DNA from: Microbacterium nanhaiense
GTDB taxonomy: Bacteria > Actinomycetota > Actinomycetes > Actinomycetales > Microbacteriaceae
DNA length: 64,000 nucleotides
Assembly: GCF_014646015.1 (NCBI RefSeq)
Contig: NZ_BMMQ01000004.1
Span: 186,001 to 250,000, forward strand
Direction of reading: 5' to 3'
The position numbers were made by a program, and so were the translations under genes. The stretch's first letter is position 1; each line of letters starts with the position of its first letter. This document shows, piece by piece, positions 8,381 to 19,176 of the stretch. The notes under the pieces were generated by a model that was not told where the DNA came from, did no database searches, and saw only the letters and a program-made list of their open reading frames with translations.

Positions 8381-9593
8381 CGCATTCCTCCCACGGCAGC
8401 CACGCGCGCACCGCGAAGCCGCCCTTGCCGTCGGGGCCGTATTCGAGCGTCCCGCCCACGAGCTCGACGCGCTCGGCGAGCCCCGCGAGCCCCATCCCGG
8501 ATCCGGGGATCGCGGCGGCGCCGGCGCGCGCGGCGCCGTTCGTGACCTCGACCGCGAGCAGGCCGCCCGCGTGGCCGTCCACGCGCACGCGGATCGGAGC
8601 GCCGGGGGCGTGCTTGCGGGCGTTGGTGAGCGCCTCCTGCACGATCCGGAACGCCGTGCGCGAGACGAGCTCGGGCGCCTCGCCCGCGACGGATCCGGAC
8701 GCGTCGACCACCGCACCCGCGGCGCGGGCCTCGTCGATCAGCGTCGGCAGCGTCTCGAGGGTCGGCTGCGGCGGCTCGATCCCCTCGGCGCCGTCGGCGC
8801 GCAGCACGCCCAGGACCTGCCTGAGCTCCGCGAGGGCGCGGCGGGAGTTCTCCTGCACGAGCACCGCGGTGCCGCGCACCTGATCGCGCGTCAGGTCGTC
8901 GCGATAGGCGAGCGCGCCGGCGTGCATCGCGACGAGCGAGATGCGGTGCGCGAGCACGTCGTGCATCTCGCGGGCGATGCGGGTGCGCTCGCCCGCCTCG
9001 GCTGCGGCGATCTGCAGCTCCCGCTCGCGCTCGGCCTCGAGCGCCCGGTCGTGGAGCGAGGCGATGAGCGCCCGCCTGGCGCCGATGTAGAGGCCGAAGA
9101 CGGCGGGGAGCGCGAAGCCGACGGCCGCGCCGAGCACGTCGATCCACCACGGCGTCTCCTCGACATAGCCGGTCGGAACGAAGCGGTTGTAGAGCGTCGC
9201 GGCGACGACTCCGGTGACGATGCTCGCGATGATGGATCGCCACCGTCGATGCGTCGCGTTCGAGGCGACGGCGAGCTGCGCGGGCCCCGTGGCCGCCATG
9301 ACCGAGAACGCCGAGAGCAGGCTCGCCGTCACCGCGACCGTCGCGGGGATCCGCCGCCGGAACGGCAAGAGCCCCATTGCGATCAGCCAGATGACGGGAT
9401 CGACGAGCGACAGGACCCAGAACTGCGTCGAGTCCGCGGCGGTTCCCTCGTCGACCGCGATCGCGAAGAGCCCGTAGACGCCGAACCAGCCGATCACCGA
9501 CAGCAACACGACCAGGAGGTATCGCCAGATCCGCGACCAGACGCGCAGGCGCGCGCCCGTCGCGAAGTCGATCCGCGGATCCGCTGAGCTCAC
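8373..9593 (-). CDS. DesK-like sensor histidine kinase (HisKA_3)
   Basis: 406 residues from a GTG at 9593; longer readings start in non-conserved Arg/Pro-rich sequence. Four to six membrane helices (about 20-175) form the sensor part. They are followed by the HisKA_3 dimerisation box with the phosphoacceptor His in RTRIAREMHDVLAHR, then a HATPase domain with the N box RIVQEALTNARKHA and G box GSGMGLAGL. It senses something in or through the membrane and phosphorylates the overlapping LuxR-type regulator. A TAGGCT hexamer lies 7 nt before the GTG. Confidence 0.93.
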   Translation of the reverse strand: MSSADPRIDFATGARLRVWSRIWRYLLVVLLSVIGWFGVYGLFAIAVDEGTAADSTQFWVLSLVDPVIWLIAMGLLPFRRRIPATVAVTASLLSAFSVMAATGPAQLAVASNATHRRWRSIIASIVTGVVAATLYNRFVPTGYVEETPWWIDVLGAAVGFALPAVFGLYIGARRALIASLHDRALEAERERELQIAAAEAGERTRIAREMHDVLAHRISLVAMHAGALAYRDDLTRDQVRGTAVLVQENSRRALAELRQVLGVLRADGAEGIEPPQPTLETLPTLIDEARAAGAVVDASGSVAGEAPELVSRTAFRIVQEALTNARKHAPGAPIRVRVDGHAGGLLAVEVTNGAARAGAAAIPGSGMGLAGLAERVELVGGTLEYGPDGKGGFAVRAWLPWEECDE

Positions 9594-9600
9594 CCGTTCG

Positions 9601-9606
9601 AGCCTA
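9601..9606 (-). promoter_or_regulatory. -10-like hexamer TAGGCT, 7 nt before the kinase start
   Basis: The minus-strand hexamer TAGGCT is separated by seven bases from the GTG at 9593. It supports that start and a leaderless message for the kinase-regulator operon. Confidence 0.45.
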
Positions 9607-9655
9607 ATCAGCGGGTCCGCACCGCACCATCCACCGAAAGGTGGATCGGCGCGGC

Positions 9656-10318
9656 TCAGTAGCCGGCGGCGGCCTGTTCGCCGTCGAGCACCGCGCGGGT
9701 GCTCGAGAGGCCGAGGCGCGTGGCGCCGGCGGCGATCATCGCGGTCGCGTCGGCCCACGAACGGATCCCGCCCGAGGCCTTCACGCCGAGTTCGCCGCCG
9801 ACCGTGCGGGCCATGAGCTCGACGGCGTGCACCGAGGCGCCGCCCGCGGGGTGGAAGCCGGTCGACGTCTTCACGAAGTCGGCGCTCGCCGCGCGCGCGG
9901 CCTCGCAGACGGCCACGATCTGCTCGTCTTTGAGGGCGGCGGACTCGATGATGACCTTCAGCACGACGCCCGGAATCGCCTCGCGAACGGCGCGGATGTC
10001 GGCCTCGACGTCGGCGTAGCGGCCCTCAATCGCGGCACCCACGTCGATGACCATGTCGATCTCGTCGGCCCCCTGGGAGGCGGCGAGGCGCGCCTCGGCG
10101 GCCTTGATCGAGCTGTCGTGCTTCCCGCTCGGGAAGCCGCAGACGACGGCGACCTTGAGCCCCTCGGGGACCGTCACGGGAAGCATGTTCGGCGAAACAC
10201 ACACCGAGTAGGTGCCGAGCGCGGCCGCCTCGGCGATGAGCGCCTCGACGTCGGCGCGCGTCGCCTCGGGCTTGAGCAGCGTGTGGTCGACGGTCTTCGC
10301 GAGTTCTGCGGGAGTCAT
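9656..10318 (-). CDS. deoC: Deoxyribose-phosphate aldolase
   Basis: 220 residues, normal for the short bacterial DeoC. It cleaves 2-deoxy-D-ribose 5-phosphate into glyceraldehyde 3-phosphate and acetaldehyde in deoxynucleoside breakdown. The Schiff-base lysine is in FVKTSTGF (about 150). Other conserved parts are the N-terminal [17 protein letters not shown] and the second lysine in [11 protein letters not shown]. It stands alone, without other deo genes, followed by 62 bases before the kinase start. A CAGAAT hexamer lies 7 nt before the ATG. Confidence 0.96.
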   Translation of the reverse strand: MTPAELAKTVDHTLLKPEATRADVEALIAEAAALGTYSVCVSPNMLPVTVPEGLKVAVVCGFPSGKHDSSIKAAEARLAASQGADEIDMVIDVGAAIEGRYADVEADIRAVREAIPGVVLKVIIESAALKDEQIVAVCEAARAASADFVKTSTGFHPAGGASVHAVELMARTVGGELGVKASGGIRSWADATAMIAAGATRLGLSSTRAVLDGEQAAAGY

Positions 10319-10325
10319 GGTCTCG

Positions 10326-10331
10326 ATTCTG
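10326..10331 (-). promoter_or_regulatory. -10-like hexamer CAGAAT, 7 nt before deoC
   Basis: On the minus strand CAGAAT is followed by seven bases and the deoC ATG. It departs from TANNNT at the first base, so it is weaker than the other examples in this window. Confidence 0.35.
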
Positions 10332-10427
10332 CCTCAGCCAGATGGGGAAGAACATAGCCGAAAGGCGGAGGCGGTCGAGCCTCGCGCGGGATGCGCGGCA
10401 CCGTACGCACCGGGAATCGTGGGCGGC

Positions 10428-11147
10428 ATGATCGAAGCCAGCAACCTCACCAAAAGATACGGCGGCCACACCGCGGTCGACCGCGTCTCGTTCACGGCCC
10501 GCCCCTACCGGGTCACGGGCTTCCTCGGCCCCAACGGCGCCGGCAAGTCCACGACGATGCGCATGCTCGTCGGCCTCGCCCGCCCGGACGACGGCGAGGC
10601 GCGCATCCTCGGCGCCTCCTTCGTCGACGTGCCGAACCCCGGCCGCTACGTCGGCGTCCTGCTCGACGCGTCGGCGACGCACAAGGGCCGCACGGGCCGC
10701 GAGACCCTGCGGCTCGCCGCAATGACGATGGGCCTCGGCGACGGATCCGTCGACCGCGCGCTCGACCGCGTCGGGCTCTCGAAGAAGGAGGCCGCGCGCC
10801 GCACCGGCGGATACTCCCTCGGCATGCGCCAGCGGCTCGGCATCGCGCAGGCGCTGCTCGCGGATCCCGCCGTGCTGATCCTCGACGAGCCCGCGAACGG
10901 GCTGGATCCGTCGGGCATCCGGTGGATGCGCGAGCTCGTGCGCGGCTTCGCGGACGAGGGCGGCACGGTGCTGCTCTCGTCCCACCAGCTGTCCGAGGTC
11001 GACGCCGTCGCCGACGACATCGTGATCATGGGATCCGGGCGCGTGCAGGCGCAGGGATCCCGCGAGGAGCTGACGCGCAGCGGCTCGCTCGAGGACGCCT
11101 ACTTCGCCGCGACGGGCGACTCGGCCCGAGAGGAGCGCGCCGCATGA
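10428..11147 (+). CDS. ABC exporter ATP-binding protein
   Basis: 239 residues, starting MIEASNLTKRYGG. Walker A is GPNGAGKST (about 37), the signature is YSLGMRQRL, Walker B is AVLILDEPANG, and the switch His is in LLSSHQLSEV. The family is the ABC-2 type (DrrA/NatA-like) that drives drug, lipid or ion export. It overlaps the downstream permease by ATGA, making a two-gene exporter. Substrate unknown. It is transcribed away from deoC and the two-component pair, which may regulate it. Confidence 0.93.
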   Translation: MIEASNLTKRYGGHTAVDRVSFTARPYRVTGFLGPNGAGKSTTMRMLVGLARPDDGEARILGASFVDVPNPGRYVGVLLDASATHKGRTGRETLRLAAMTMGLGDGSVDRALDRVGLSKKEAARRTGGYSLGMRQRLGIAQALLADPAVLILDEPANGLDPSGIRWMRELVRGFADEGGTVLLSSHQLSEVDAVADDIVIMGSGRVQAQGSREELTRSGSLEDAYFAATGDSAREERAA

Positions 11148-11923
11148 GCGCCGTGACCGACACCCACCCGGCCGTGCTCGAGGGTGAGCGGATCCCGTTC
11201 CTCCGACACGTGCGCGTCGAGCTGCGCAAGACCGTCGATACCCGCGCCAGCGCGTGGCTGCTGATCGCGATCGCCGTCATCACGATCGGCGCGACCGCGC
11301 TTCCGCTGTTCCTCACCGACGACGGCTCGGGCCTCGACTGGGCCTCCTTCGTGCTCTTCGCCTCGAGCGGCTGGTCGTTCCTCCTGCCGTTCATCGGGGT
11401 CATGGCCGCGACGGGCGAGTGGACGCAGCGCACCGCCCTCGCGACCTTCGCGCTCGAACCGCGCCGCACGCTCGTGAACCTCGCGAAGCTCATCGCCTCG
11501 CTCGTGCTGGGCGTCGCGATGGTCGCGGCCACCTATCTCGCGGCCGCCGTCGTCAACGTCATCGGCATCGCGTTCTTCGACGGCAGCGGATCCTGGGAAC
11601 TCGACGGCGGCGGCGTGCTCGGGTACCTCGGCACGATGGCGCTGTACGTGACCCTCGGGGTGGGGCTCGGGCTGCTGCTGCTCAGCACCCCGCTCGCGAT
11701 CGTCGCCTTCGTCGCGCTGCCGCTGCTCGTGAGCGTGCTGGCGCTGATCCCCGCCCTGTCGGACCTCGTGCCGTGGATCGACCTGACGGGCGCGAGCCTG
11801 CCGCTGATGGACGGATCGCTGACGGCGACCGAATGGGCGCACCTGGCCACTGCCACGCTCCTCTGGTGCGCGGCGCCGCTCCTCCTCGGCTTCTGGCGCA
11901 CCTCGCGGCGCGAGGTGGCGTAG
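11144..11923 (+). CDS. ABC-2 type exporter permease
   Basis: 259 residues with six hydrophobic segments (about 40-58, 70-90, 115-140, 160-180, 185-205 and 230-250). The N-terminal motif FLRHVRVELRKTVDTRASAW is typical of ABC-2 permeases that pair with a NatA-like ATPase. The ATG lies inside the end of the ATPase gene. It forms the membrane channel of the exporter; no substrate can be deduced. Confidence 0.9.
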   Translation: MSAVTDTHPAVLEGERIPFLRHVRVELRKTVDTRASAWLLIAIAVITIGATALPLFLTDDGSGLDWASFVLFASSGWSFLLPFIGVMAATGEWTQRTALATFALEPRRTLVNLAKLIASLVLGVAMVAATYLAAAVVNVIGIAFFDGSGSWELDGGGVLGYLGTMALYVTLGVGLGLLLLSTPLAIVAFVALPLLVSVLALIPALSDLVPWIDLTGASLPLMDGSLTATEWAHLATATLLWCAAPLLLGFWRTSRREVA

Positions 11924-11965
11924 CCAGCGGCTCCACGATGCGGGGGCGATGGGCCGGCGCGGCGA

Positions 11966-11971
11966 TACGAT
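11966..11971 (+). promoter_or_regulatory. -10-like hexamer TACGAT, 6 nt before the dehydrogenase start
   Basis: TACGAT is followed by six bases and the ATG at 11978, with no ribosome-binding site between them. This fits a leaderless start. Confidence 0.5.
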
Positions 11972-11977
11972 GCCCAC

Positions 11978-12961
11978 ATGACCGCTGCCGTTCATCGCCC
12001 CCGCATCTTCCTCGCCTACACCGCCGACGAGCTGGAGCGGTATTACAGCCCCGGTGCGCTGCAGGCGCTCGAGGCGCTCGGCGAGGTCGTGCGCAACGAC
12101 ACCGGCGAGGTGATCGAGAAGGCGGCGCTCGCCGACGCCGCCCGCGGATGCGACATCGTCATCGCCCACCGCTCGGTCGGCGTCGACGCGGCGTTCTTCG
12201 AGAAGCGGGATCCGCGCGTGCGCGCCGTGATCCGCGGCGCGATGGACGTCAGCACGATCGACGTGGACGCGGCGACGCGCGCGGGGGTTGTCGTCGCGAA
12301 CACCTCCTCGGGCTTCGAGCGCGCCGTCGCGGAGCACGCCATCGCGCTCGCGATCGATGTCGCTCGCGACATGACCCGGGCCCGTGAGGCCTTCCTCGCC
12401 GGTACCGAGCAGCCGACCCGGCAGGGCATGGAACTGGGCGGTGCGACGCTCGGCGTCGTCGGCATGGGGCGCATCGGCCGCGAGCTCGCCCGCCTCGCGT
12501 CCGCGCTCGGCATGCGGGTCGTCTATGCGGATCCGTCGGCGGAGGCGCCCTACGAGCGCCTCGAGTTCGCGGAGCTGCTCGCGACCGCCGATGTCGTCGC
12601 CTGCCTCGCCGTGTCGGTCCCCGAGACCCGCGGCCTCTTCGACGATGCCGCCTTCGGATCCATGAAGCGCGGCGCGATCTTCCTCAACCTCTCGCGCGGC
12701 GAGCTCGTCGACGAGGCGGCGCTCGAGCGCGCGCTCGACGCGGGGATCCTGCGCGGCGCGGGCCTCGACGTCGGGTCGGGGCTCGACCAGACGCCGCCGC
12801 TGCGCCTCGCGCGGCGCCCCGACGTCGTCGCGACGCCCCACTCGGCCGGGATGACCGCCGCGGCCCGCCACGTGCAGGCGATGGACACCGTCGACCAGGC
12901 CCGCCAGATCGTCGCCGGCCGCATCCCCGACCGCGCCGTCAACGGATCCGCCCTCGCCTGA
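11978..12961 (+). CDS. D-2-hydroxyacid dehydrogenase family protein
   Basis: 327 residues. An N-terminal flavodoxin-like half and a Rossmann NAD(P)-binding half with VGMGRIGRELARLA (about 160) are as in phosphoglycerate/D-lactate dehydrogenases. The substrate Arg is in FLNLSRGELVDE and the catalytic His in TPHSAGM. The catalytic Glu normally found in the LDVFE segment is not visible: the sequence reads GLDVGSGLDQTPP. Either the family variant uses another acid or the enzyme has changed chemistry. Monocistronic; the next gene is convergent purA. Confidence 0.85.
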   Translation: MTAAVHRPRIFLAYTADELERYYSPGALQALEALGEVVRNDTGEVIEKAALADAARGCDIVIAHRSVGVDAAFFEKRDPRVRAVIRGAMDVSTIDVDAATRAGVVVANTSSGFERAVAEHAIALAIDVARDMTRAREAFLAGTEQPTRQGMELGGATLGVVGMGRIGRELARLASALGMRVVYADPSAEAPYERLEFAELLATADVVACLAVSVPETRGLFDDAAFGSMKRGAIFLNLSRGELVDEAALERALDAGILRGAGLDVGSGLDQTPPLRLARRPDVVATPHSAGMTAAARHVQAMDTVDQARQIVAGRIPDRAVNGSALA

Positions 12962-12974
12962 CCCGGCTCCGGCT

Positions 12975-13028
12975 CCGGTCGCAAAATCTGCTCCTCGCGC
13001 CCGAGTGCCGAGCAGATTCTGCGACCGG
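12975..13028. repeat. Inverted repeat, 19-base arms, 16-base loop
   Basis: Arms at 12975-12993 and 13010-13028 match in 18 of 19 positions (one A/G change). The element lies 13 bases after the dehydrogenase stop and is separate from the perfect terminator that follows. It lacks a T-run on either side. Its build (long arms, short loop, intergenic between convergent genes) resembles the elements at 48624 and 56457. Confidence 0.8.
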
Positions 13029-13051
13029 AACACCGTCGGCGGCGGCCCGGA

Positions 13052-13093
13052 CACGTGAAGACGCCCTCCCACCGGGGAGGGCGTCTTCACGTG
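13052..13093. terminator. Bidirectional terminator between dehydrogenase and purA
   Basis: A perfect 19-base hairpin (arms 13052-13070 and 13075-13093, loop ACCG) stands 6 bases after the purA stop. It serves purA on the minus strand and possibly the convergent dehydrogenase. Confidence 0.85.
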
Positions 13094-13099
13094 GGCGGG

Positions 13100-14386
13100 T
13101 CAGTCCACGAGGTCGTGGCGCACGATGACCTGGTCGCGGCCGGGGCCGACGCCGATCACCGAGATGCGGGTGCCGCTCATCTCCTCGAGCTTCAGGATGT
13201 AGTCCTGCGCCGTCTGGGGCAGCTCCTCGAAGGTGCGGGCGCCCGTGATGTCCTCGGACCAACCGGGGTAGTTCTCGTAGATCGGCTTCGCGTGGTGGAA
13301 GTCGCTCTGGTTGACGGGCACCTCGTCGATGCGCTCGCCGTTCACCTCGTAGGCGACGCAGACGGGGATCTCCTCGAGGCCCGTGAGCACGTCGAGCTTC
13401 GTCACGACGAGGTCGGTGATGCCGTTGATGCGCGTCGCGTAGCGCGTGATCGGCGCGTCGTACCAGCCGACGCGGCGCGAGCGGCCCGTCGTGGTGCCGA
13501 ACTCGAAGCCCTGCTGGCGCAGCCACTCGCCCTGCTCGTCGAAGAGCTCGGTCGGGAAGGGGCCGGCGCCGACGCGCGTCGTGTAGGCCTTGACGATGCC
13601 GACGATGCGGTCGAGGCGGTTCGGGCCGACACCGGATCCGGTCGCGGCGCCGCCGGCCGTCGCCGACGAGCTGGTGACGAACGGGTAGGTGCCGTGGTCG
13701 ATGTCGAGCATCGTGGCCTGGCCGGCCTCGAAGACGACGACCTCGTCGCGGGCGAGGGCCTCATCGAGCAGCAGGCTGGCGTCGACCACCATGGGGCGCA
13801 CGCGCTCGGCGTAGCTCAGCAGGTCGTCGACGATCTCGTCGACCGTGATGGCGCGACGGTTGAAGATCTTCACGAGCAGGTGGTTCTTCTGGTCGAGCGC
13901 GCCCTCGACCTTCTGCCGCAGGATCGACTCGTCGAAGAGATCCTGGATCCGGATGCCGACGCGGCTGATCTTGTCGGCGTACGCGGGGCCAATGCCGCGA
14001 CCGGTCGTGCCGATCTGGCGCTTGCCGAGGAAGCGCTCCTGCACCTTGTCGAGGGTGCGGTGCGCCTGCGTGATGATGTGGGCGTTGGCCGAGATCTTGA
14101 GCTTCGACGTGTCGATGCCGCGCGACTCGAGCGCCTCGATCTCCTGGAAGAGCACCTCGAGGTCGACGACGACGCCGTTGCCGATGACGGGCGTCACGCC
14201 CGGCGAGAGGATGCCCGACGGGAGCAGGTGCAGGGCGTACTTCTCGTCGCCGATGACGACGGTGTGGCCGGCGTTGTTTCCGCCGTTGAACTTCACGACC
14301 CACTCGGTGCGCTCACCGAGCAGGTCCGTGGCCTTGCCTTTACCCTCGTCGCCCCACTGGACGCCGATGATCACGATTCCGGGCAT
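13100..14386 (-). CDS. purA: Adenylosuccinate synthetase
   Basis: 428 residues, the standard length. It joins IMP and aspartate with GTP to make adenylosuccinate, the first committed step to AMP. The N-terminal P-loop variant [26 protein letters not shown], the IMP-binding [14 protein letters not shown] and the C-terminal GVGPGRDQ are all present. A run of AGGGGGAT about 6 bases before the ATG is a good ribosome-binding site. Farther upstream on the minus strand TAGACT (14421-14426) could be the -10 element. It is 67 bases downstream of the sortase-like gene. Confidence 0.97.
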   Translation of the reverse strand: MPGIVIIGVQWGDEGKGKATDLLGERTEWVVKFNGGNNAGHTVVIGDEKYALHLLPSGILSPGVTPVIGNGVVVDLEVLFQEIEALESRGIDTSKLKISANAHIITQAHRTLDKVQERFLGKRQIGTTGRGIGPAYADKISRVGIRIQDLFDESILRQKVEGALDQKNHLLVKIFNRRAITVDEIVDDLLSYAERVRPMVVDASLLLDEALARDEVVVFEAGQATMLDIDHGTYPFVTSSSATAGGAATGSGVGPNRLDRIVGIVKAYTTRVGAGPFPTELFDEQGEWLRQQGFEFGTTTGRSRRVGWYDAPITRYATRINGITDLVVTKLDVLTGLEEIPVCVAYEVNGERIDEVPVNQSDFHHAKPIYENYPGWSEDITGARTFEELPQTAQDYILKLEEMSGTRISVIGVGPGRDQVIVRHDLVD

Positions 14387-14453
14387 GCGTTATCCCCCTG
14401 AGATTCGGGTGCTGGAAGCCCAGTCTATCGGGTGCGGGGAAATCGCCCTGAGA

Positions 14454-16605
<2,152 letters not shown>

Positions 16606-16615
16606 TCGCATCCGC

Positions 16616-16655
16616 CGAGAGGCCCGTGGATCCCCGTGGATCCGCGGGCCTCTCG
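16616..16655 (+). terminator. Terminator after argG
   Basis: An 18-base hairpin (arms 16616-16633 and 16638-16655) with one G-T type mismatch starts 10 bases after the argG stop. Two GGATCC sites form the inner ends of the arms. Confidence 0.75.
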
Positions 16656-16720
16656 CGTTCCCGGGTCGGGATCTGCGATGCTCGTCTGACACCCACAAGG
16701 TGTATGACAAGGAGGTCGTT

Positions 16721-17788
16721 ATGAGAATCGCGGTACCCACCGAGATCAAGAACAACGAAGAGCGCGTCGCCCTCACCCCCAGCGGCGCCGACGCACTCGT
16801 CCGCAGCGGGCACGAGGTGCTCGTGCAGGCCGGAGCGGGCGAGGGATCCCGCATCGCCGACGCCGCCTATGCCGCGGTCGGCGCCCGGATCGTCGACACG
16901 GCGAACGAGGTGTGGGGCGAGGCCGAGCTCGTGATCAAGGTCAAGGAGCCGATCGCCAGCGAGTACGGCTTCCTCCGCTCCGATCTCACGCTCTTCGCCT
17001 ACCTGCACCTCGCGGCCGACCGACCGCTCACGGAGGCCCTCCTCGCGGCGGGCACGACCGCGATCGCGTACGAGACCGTGCAGCTCCCGGACGGGTCGCT
17101 TCCCCTACTCACGCCCATGAGTCAGATCGCGGGTCGCCTGTCGGTGTCCGTCGGGGCGTACCACCTCATGCACTCTCAGGGCGGCCGCGGAACGCTCCTC
17201 GGCGGGGTTCCGGGCGCACCGCGCGCGAACGTCGTCGTCATCGGCGGGGGCGTCGCCGGCGAGGGCGCGGCCGCGAACGCGCTGGGCCTCGGCGCCCAGG
17301 TGACCGTGTTCGACGTCGACGCCCGCCGACTCGGCGAACTCGAGGCGCGCTACGGCAACGGGCTCTCGACGCGCGCCTCGACACCCCTCGCGATCGCGGA
17401 GGCCGTGGCCGCCGCGGACCTCGTGATCGGCTCGGTGCTCATCCCCGGATCCGCCGCACCGAAGCTCGTGACCGACGAGATGGTGCGCGGCATGCGCGCG
17501 GGATCCGTGCTGGTCGACATCGCGATCGACCAGGGCGGGTGCTTCGAGGGCTCCCGGCCGACGACGCACGACGATCCGACCTTCCGCGTGCACGACAGCA
17601 TCTTCTATCGCGTCGCGAACATGCCGGGGGCCGTGCCGGAGACGGCGACCCGCGCGCTCACGAACGCGACGCTCCCCTACGTCCAGCGTCTCGTCCGCGA
17701 TGGCTGGGAAGAGGCGGACGCCGCCCTCGCCCGCGGCATCAACGTGCGCGGCGGCGAACTCGTGCTCCCCGCGCTGCGGGCCGGATGA
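16721..17788 (+). CDS. ald: Alanine dehydrogenase
   Basis: 355 residues. The ATG at 16721 is chosen over one at 16700 because AAGGAGG lies just before it and [20 protein letters not shown] is the family's standard start. The enzyme interconverts L-alanine and pyruvate with NAD+. Substrate lysine KVKEP, the catalytic His in AYLHLA and the Rossmann motif [20 protein letters not shown] are present, as is the C-terminal [23 protein letters not shown]. Slightly shorter than the usual 371 residues. Monocistronic with a leader, unlike several neighbours. Confidence 0.95.
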   Translation: MRIAVPTEIKNNEERVALTPSGADALVRSGHEVLVQAGAGEGSRIADAAYAAVGARIVDTANEVWGEAELVIKVKEPIASEYGFLRSDLTLFAYLHLAADRPLTEALLAAGTTAIAYETVQLPDGSLPLLTPMSQIAGRLSVSVGAYHLMHSQGGRGTLLGGVPGAPRANVVVIGGGVAGEGAAANALGLGAQVTVFDVDARRLGELEARYGNGLSTRASTPLAIAEAVAAADLVIGSVLIPGSAAPKLVTDEMVRGMRAGSVLVDIAIDQGGCFEGSRPTTHDDPTFRVHDSIFYRVANMPGAVPETATRALTNATLPYVQRLVRDGWEEADAALARGINVRGGELVLPALRAG

Positions 17789-17879
17789 GGCACGCGGAAG
17801 CCCTTCCGCATTCCGGCGCCGCGTGTGATGATCGCATCGTCCGGGGCATTCGGCGCCGGCATCGGCGAGAGAGGTCATC

Positions 17880-18293
17880 GTGGGATTCAAGCAGGCTCCG
17901 TACATCATGCTCGAGGGCCGAGCGGCTGAGGCGCTCGACTTCTACCAGCGCGTCCTCGGCGGCGAGGTGACGCTGACGCACTACCGCGACCTGCCCATGG
18001 AGGGCATGGGCGGCGACCCCGACTGGATCATGCACGGCCAGCTCGAGACCGAAGGCGGCGTCACCATCATGGCCGCCGACGGCGAACAGCCGCGCGCAGC
18101 CGAGAACCCGAAGGTCGTCGTGTGCCTGTACGGCGACGATCGAGACGAGCTCGAGCGGCTCTTCCAGGGCCTCTCGGAGGGCGGGTCCGTCGAGCTCCCG
18201 TTCAACGAGGCGCCGTGGGGGTCCTGGTTCGGTCAGCTCGTCGATGCCTTCGGCGTCACCTGGATGATCGAGGGCGGCGGAGAGCAGAACTGA
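17880..18293 (+). CDS. VOC-superfamily protein (PhnB-like)
   Basis: 137 residues from a GTG preceded by GAGAGG. The sequence has the PhnB/glyoxalase-like pattern: PYIMLEGRAAEALDFYQRVLGGE, HGQLETEGGVTIMAAD, and the closing GSWFGQLVDAFGVTWMIEG. VOC proteins of this type bind metals or small molecules, and the exact reaction is rarely known. The gene is single and ends in a hairpin. No specific function can be given. Confidence 0.88.
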   Translation: MGFKQAPYIMLEGRAAEALDFYQRVLGGEVTLTHYRDLPMEGMGGDPDWIMHGQLETEGGVTIMAADGEQPRAAENPKVVVCLYGDDRDELERLFQGLSEGGSVELPFNEAPWGSWFGQLVDAFGVTWMIEGGGEQN

Positions 18294-18297
18294 GCGC

Positions 18298-18333
18298 GGG
18301 GGTTCCTCGTGCCGGGCGGCCCGGGGAACCCCT
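18298..18333. terminator. Hairpin between VOC gene and 61-residue protein gene
   Basis: GGGGGTTCC at 18298-18306 pairs with GGAACCCC at 18325-18332 around a GC-rich loop. It lies directly after both convergent stop codons and can end transcription from each side. Confidence 0.65.
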
Positions 18334-18518
18334 CACACCTTCAGCTTCTCCTTCTTCGCCTGCTTGCGATTGCGTTCGTTGCGGAACAGTTCGCGGGCGA
18401 GTTCGGGATCCAGCCGCCCCTCCGCGAGCATGCGGATCGGGCACCGCTTGCAGCGCGGCTTCGACTTGCAGCACTTCTTCTTCGGGCCCTTTTTCTTGGC
18501 CTTCTTGTCGGATCCCAT
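18333..18518 (-). CDS. Small Cys/Lys-rich protein, function unknown
   Basis: 61 residues, very basic (KKAKKKGPKKK at the N-terminus, KQAKKEKLKV at the end). The middle carries CCKSKPRCKRCP, four cysteines spaced like a small metal site, followed by IRMLAEGRLDPELARELF. A TATCCT hexamer sits 6 nt before the ATG. The regular frame, the hairpin after the stop and the promoter-like hexamer support a real gene. A nucleic-acid-binding or zinc-holding role is only a guess. Confidence 0.75.
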   Translation of the reverse strand: MGSDKKAKKKGPKKKCCKSKPRCKRCPIRMLAEGRLDPELARELFRNERNRKQAKKEKLKV

Positions 18519-18524
18519 GCGTTC

Positions 18525-18530
18525 AGGATA
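18525..18530 (-). promoter_or_regulatory. -10-like hexamer TATCCT, 6 nt before the small gene
   Basis: TATCCT on the minus strand ends six bases before the ATG at 18518; no ribosome-binding site is seen. It supports the start and a leaderless message. Confidence 0.5.
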
Positions 18531-18541
18531 CGTTCGCGGGC

Positions 18542-18886
18542 TTAGCCCGAATCCCGCTGGGCCTCGATGTCATCGGCGAGCTCATCGATGACGATCGTGT
18601 CGCGATCGACGCTGCCGTTGCGATAGGCCTGGCGGGCGACCATGTGGGCGGAGATCGGCGCGGTCGCCAGCTGGATGAGCACGACGGGCACGAGGAAGGC
18701 GAACGCCGTCCAGCTGTGCAGGGCGACCGCGACGCCGACCGCGATGATCATCATCCCCAGGACCTGGGGCTTCGTCGCGGCGTGCAGACGCGCGGGCACG
18801 TCCGGGAAGCGCAGCAGCCCGATCGACGCCGTGAGGCACAGGAGCGCGCCGATGAGCACGAGCACGAGGGCGATCGTCTGGGTCAT
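18542..18886 (-). CDS. mnhG: Mrp-type Na+/H+ antiporter subunit G
   Basis: 114 residues with three membrane helices. MTQTIALVLVLIGALLCLTASIGLLRFPDVPARLHAATK is the classic MrpG start, where the RFPD...RLHAATK segment is conserved. Last gene of the six-gene antiporter operon; its ATG overlaps the mnhF stop. A short acidic C-terminal tail follows the third helix. Confidence 0.95.
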   Translation of the reverse strand: MTQTIALVLVLIGALLCLTASIGLLRFPDVPARLHAATKPQVLGMMIIAVGVAVALHSWTAFAFLVPVVLIQLATAPISAHMVARQAYRNGSVDRDTIVIDELADDIEAQRDSG

Positions 18887-19176
18887 TGTTCGCCCTCCGT
18901 CTGCTGTGCGCGGTCGCGGCGGGCCACGAAGCGGGCGACCGCGACGGTGCCGAGGATGCCGGTGGCGGCGATCATGAGCATGATCGGCAGCGTGTAGGTG
19001 TGCTCGTTGATCACGGCCTCGGTGCCGAGGATGCACAGCACCTCGCTCAACAGCACGTCGCTCGCGATGGCGCGGTCGAGGATCGAGGGGCCCTTGATCA
19101 TGCGGATCAGCGCGAGCAGCGCCGCGACCGTGAAGACGAGCGCGATCGCGGCGATGAGAACGGCCTGTACCGTCAT
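18883..19176 (-). CDS. mnhF: Mrp-type Na+/H+ antiporter subunit F
   Basis: 97 residues, three membrane helices, with the family motif IKGPSILDRAIASDVL between helices 1 and 2. MrpF is a small subunit needed for the assembled complex. Coupled by 4-base overlaps to mnhE upstream and mnhG downstream. Confidence 0.95.
   Translation of the reverse strand: MTVQAVLIAAIALVFTVAALLALIRMIKGPSILDRAIASDVLLSEVLCILGTEAVINEHTYTLPIMLMIAATGILGTVAVARFVARRDRAQQTEGEQ

Noticed and set aside
4625..8545. A plus-strand reading frame of 1306 codons opposite the tricorn-like gene
   Set aside because: It is the antisense shadow of a high-GC gene: no domain, heavy Arg/Ala/Asp/Val bias, and it crosses the protease and response-regulator genes. 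The minus-strand frames have clear motifs.
13100..13102. A frameshift or overlap between the dehydrogenase and purA
   Set aside because: Both stops are clear and are separated by 138 bases with a repeat and a perfect terminator.
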